The notes under the pieces: generated by a model
What the model saw: only the letters and a program-made list of their open reading frames with translations
What the model was told of the DNA's origin: nothing
Databases searched by the model: none
Part shown: positions 63,449 to 64,000 of the stretch, one piece after another
Position numbering within the stretch: the first letter of the stretch is position 1
Layout: each line of letters opens with the position of its first letter
Position numbers and translations under genes: made by a program
Source: Polaribacter sp. Hel1_85
GTDB taxonomy: Bacteria > Bacteroidota > Bacteroidia > Flavobacteriales > Flavobacteriaceae
DNA length: 64,000 nt
Direction of reading: 5' to 3'
Assembly: GCF_000766795.1 (NCBI RefSeq)
Contig: NZ_JPDS01000002.1
Coordinates: forward strand, 811,001 to 875,000

Positions 63449-64000
63449 ATGTCAACAGCTAAGAAAGAATACAAACGTATAACAGTTAAATCTTTAATTG
63501 ATATGAAGAAAAATGGAGAGAAAATCTCTATGTTAACTGCATATGATTATACCATGGCAAAAATTGTTGATGGTGCAGGAATTGACGTTATTTTAGTAGG
63601 AGATTCTGCCTCTAATGTAATGGCGGGTCATGAAACTACTTTACCAATTACTTTAGATCAAATGATTTATCACGCTAGTTCTGTTATTAGGGCAATTGAT
63701 AGATGTTTGGTGGTTGTAGATTTACCTTTTGGTACGTATCAAGGAAATTCTAGGCAAGCATTAGATTCTGCTATTAGAATTATGAAAGAATCTGGTGGAC
63801 ATGCTGTAAAATTAGAAGGTGGTGCAGAAATAGAACAATCTATTTCTAGAATTTTAACTGCCGGAATTCCAGTAATGGGGCATTTAGGTTTAACGCCACA
63901 ATCTATCTATAAATTTGGAACATATACAGTAAGAGCTAAAGAAGAAGAAGAAGCTCAAAAACTAAAAGAAGACGCTTTATTGTTAGAACAATTAGGATGT
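63449..64000 (+). CDS. panB: 3-methyl-2-oxobutanoate hydroxymethyltransferase PanB (N-terminal part)
   Basis: The gene runs off the right edge; 184 codons are visible from ATG 63449. It has the PanB TIM-barrel signatures [40 protein letters not shown] (with the D and H metal/substrate contacts) and GHAVKLEGG (catalytic Lys). It makes ketopantoate for pantothenate and CoA synthesis. No TAnnTTTG box is perfect; TACATTTA at 63418-63425 is closest. Confidence 0.95.
   Translation, partial: MSTAKKEYKRITVKSLIDMKKNGEKISMLTAYDYTMAKIVDGAGIDVILVGDSASNVMAGHETTLPITLDQMIYHASSVIRAIDRCLVVVDLPFGTYQGNSRQALDSAIRIMKESGGHAVKLEGGAEIEQSISRILTAGIPVMGHLGLTPQSIYKFGTYTVRAKEEEEAQKLKEDALLLEQLGC

Noticed and set aside
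1..64000. CRISPR array, rRNA or tRNA genes, prophage or intact insertion sequence
   Set aside because: No regularly spaced repeats, no tRNA-like T-loop sequence, no transposase or integrase reading frame seen.

Overview
The window is AT-rich, densely coded bacterial chromosome of the Bacteroidota type, most likely a marine Flavobacteriaceae member (Polaribacter-like is a guess). Support: TAnnTTTG-type -7 promoter boxes just upstream of several genes, few Shine-Dalgarno sequences, a type IX secretion sorting domain, a SusC-like TonB receptor paired with an SGNH lipoprotein, a SufBCDS cluster and dispersed flavobacterial-type palindromic intergenic repeats. I found no rRNA, tRNA, CRISPR array or intact insertion sequence.

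Region 1 (1-10058, + strand) is a sulfur-metabolism island. It holds the C-terminal part of a PsrA/PhsA-like molybdopterin oxidoreductase, its four-cluster Fe-S subunit and its NrfD/PsrC membrane subunit, a YeeE/YedE sulfur transporter split into two half-size genes, and two single-TM rhodanese-fold proteins that lack the catalytic cysteine but end in the same EGGC tail. A Crp/Fnr regulator follows, then a 368-bp regulatory gap with a 28-bp perfect palindrome, two exported double-rhodanese proteins, a porin and a second, paralogous Crp/Fnr regulator. I infer exported sulfane-sulfur handling coupled to a membrane oxidoreductase.

Region 2 (10101-22973, - strand) is a complete nitrate assimilation locus: nirB, nirD, a DUF4202 gene, a NarX-like (PilJ sensor) histidine kinase, a NarL-type regulator, an NNP-family nitrate/nitrite transporter, a nitrate reductase fused to its own FAD/NAD(P)-type reductase module, and a rubredoxin-tailed protein related to nitrite/sulfite reductase half-domains. 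TACGTA-cored sites recur in front of nirB, the regulator and the transporter and may be the operators of this two-component system.

Region 3 (23192-37591) starts with a HupE/UreJ-like membrane protein, a dCMP deaminase and an S41 protease, followed by the Suf system (A-type carrier, sufB, sufC, sufD, sufS). The suf genes are interrupted by a four-helix-bundle gene, a metallo-beta-lactamase-fold lipoprotein, and a block of unrecognised membrane and lipoprotein genes plus a serine hydrolase.

Region 4 (37663-64000) is mainly housekeeping: SGNH lipoprotein and TonB receptor, ribF, serS, TPR proteins, rsmA, mgtE, two SpoU methyltransferases, a T9SS leucine-rich-repeat protein, mutS, tatA, an O-methyltransferase, an ECF sigma factor with a mini anti-sigma candidate, and the start of panB. 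Two very small genes stand out. One encodes a 47-aa protein behind a sigma-54-like promoter (45028-45171). The other encodes a 33-aa Gly/Glu-rich peptide (53505-53606), separated by a perfect hairpin from a TPR histidine kinase/response regulator pair.
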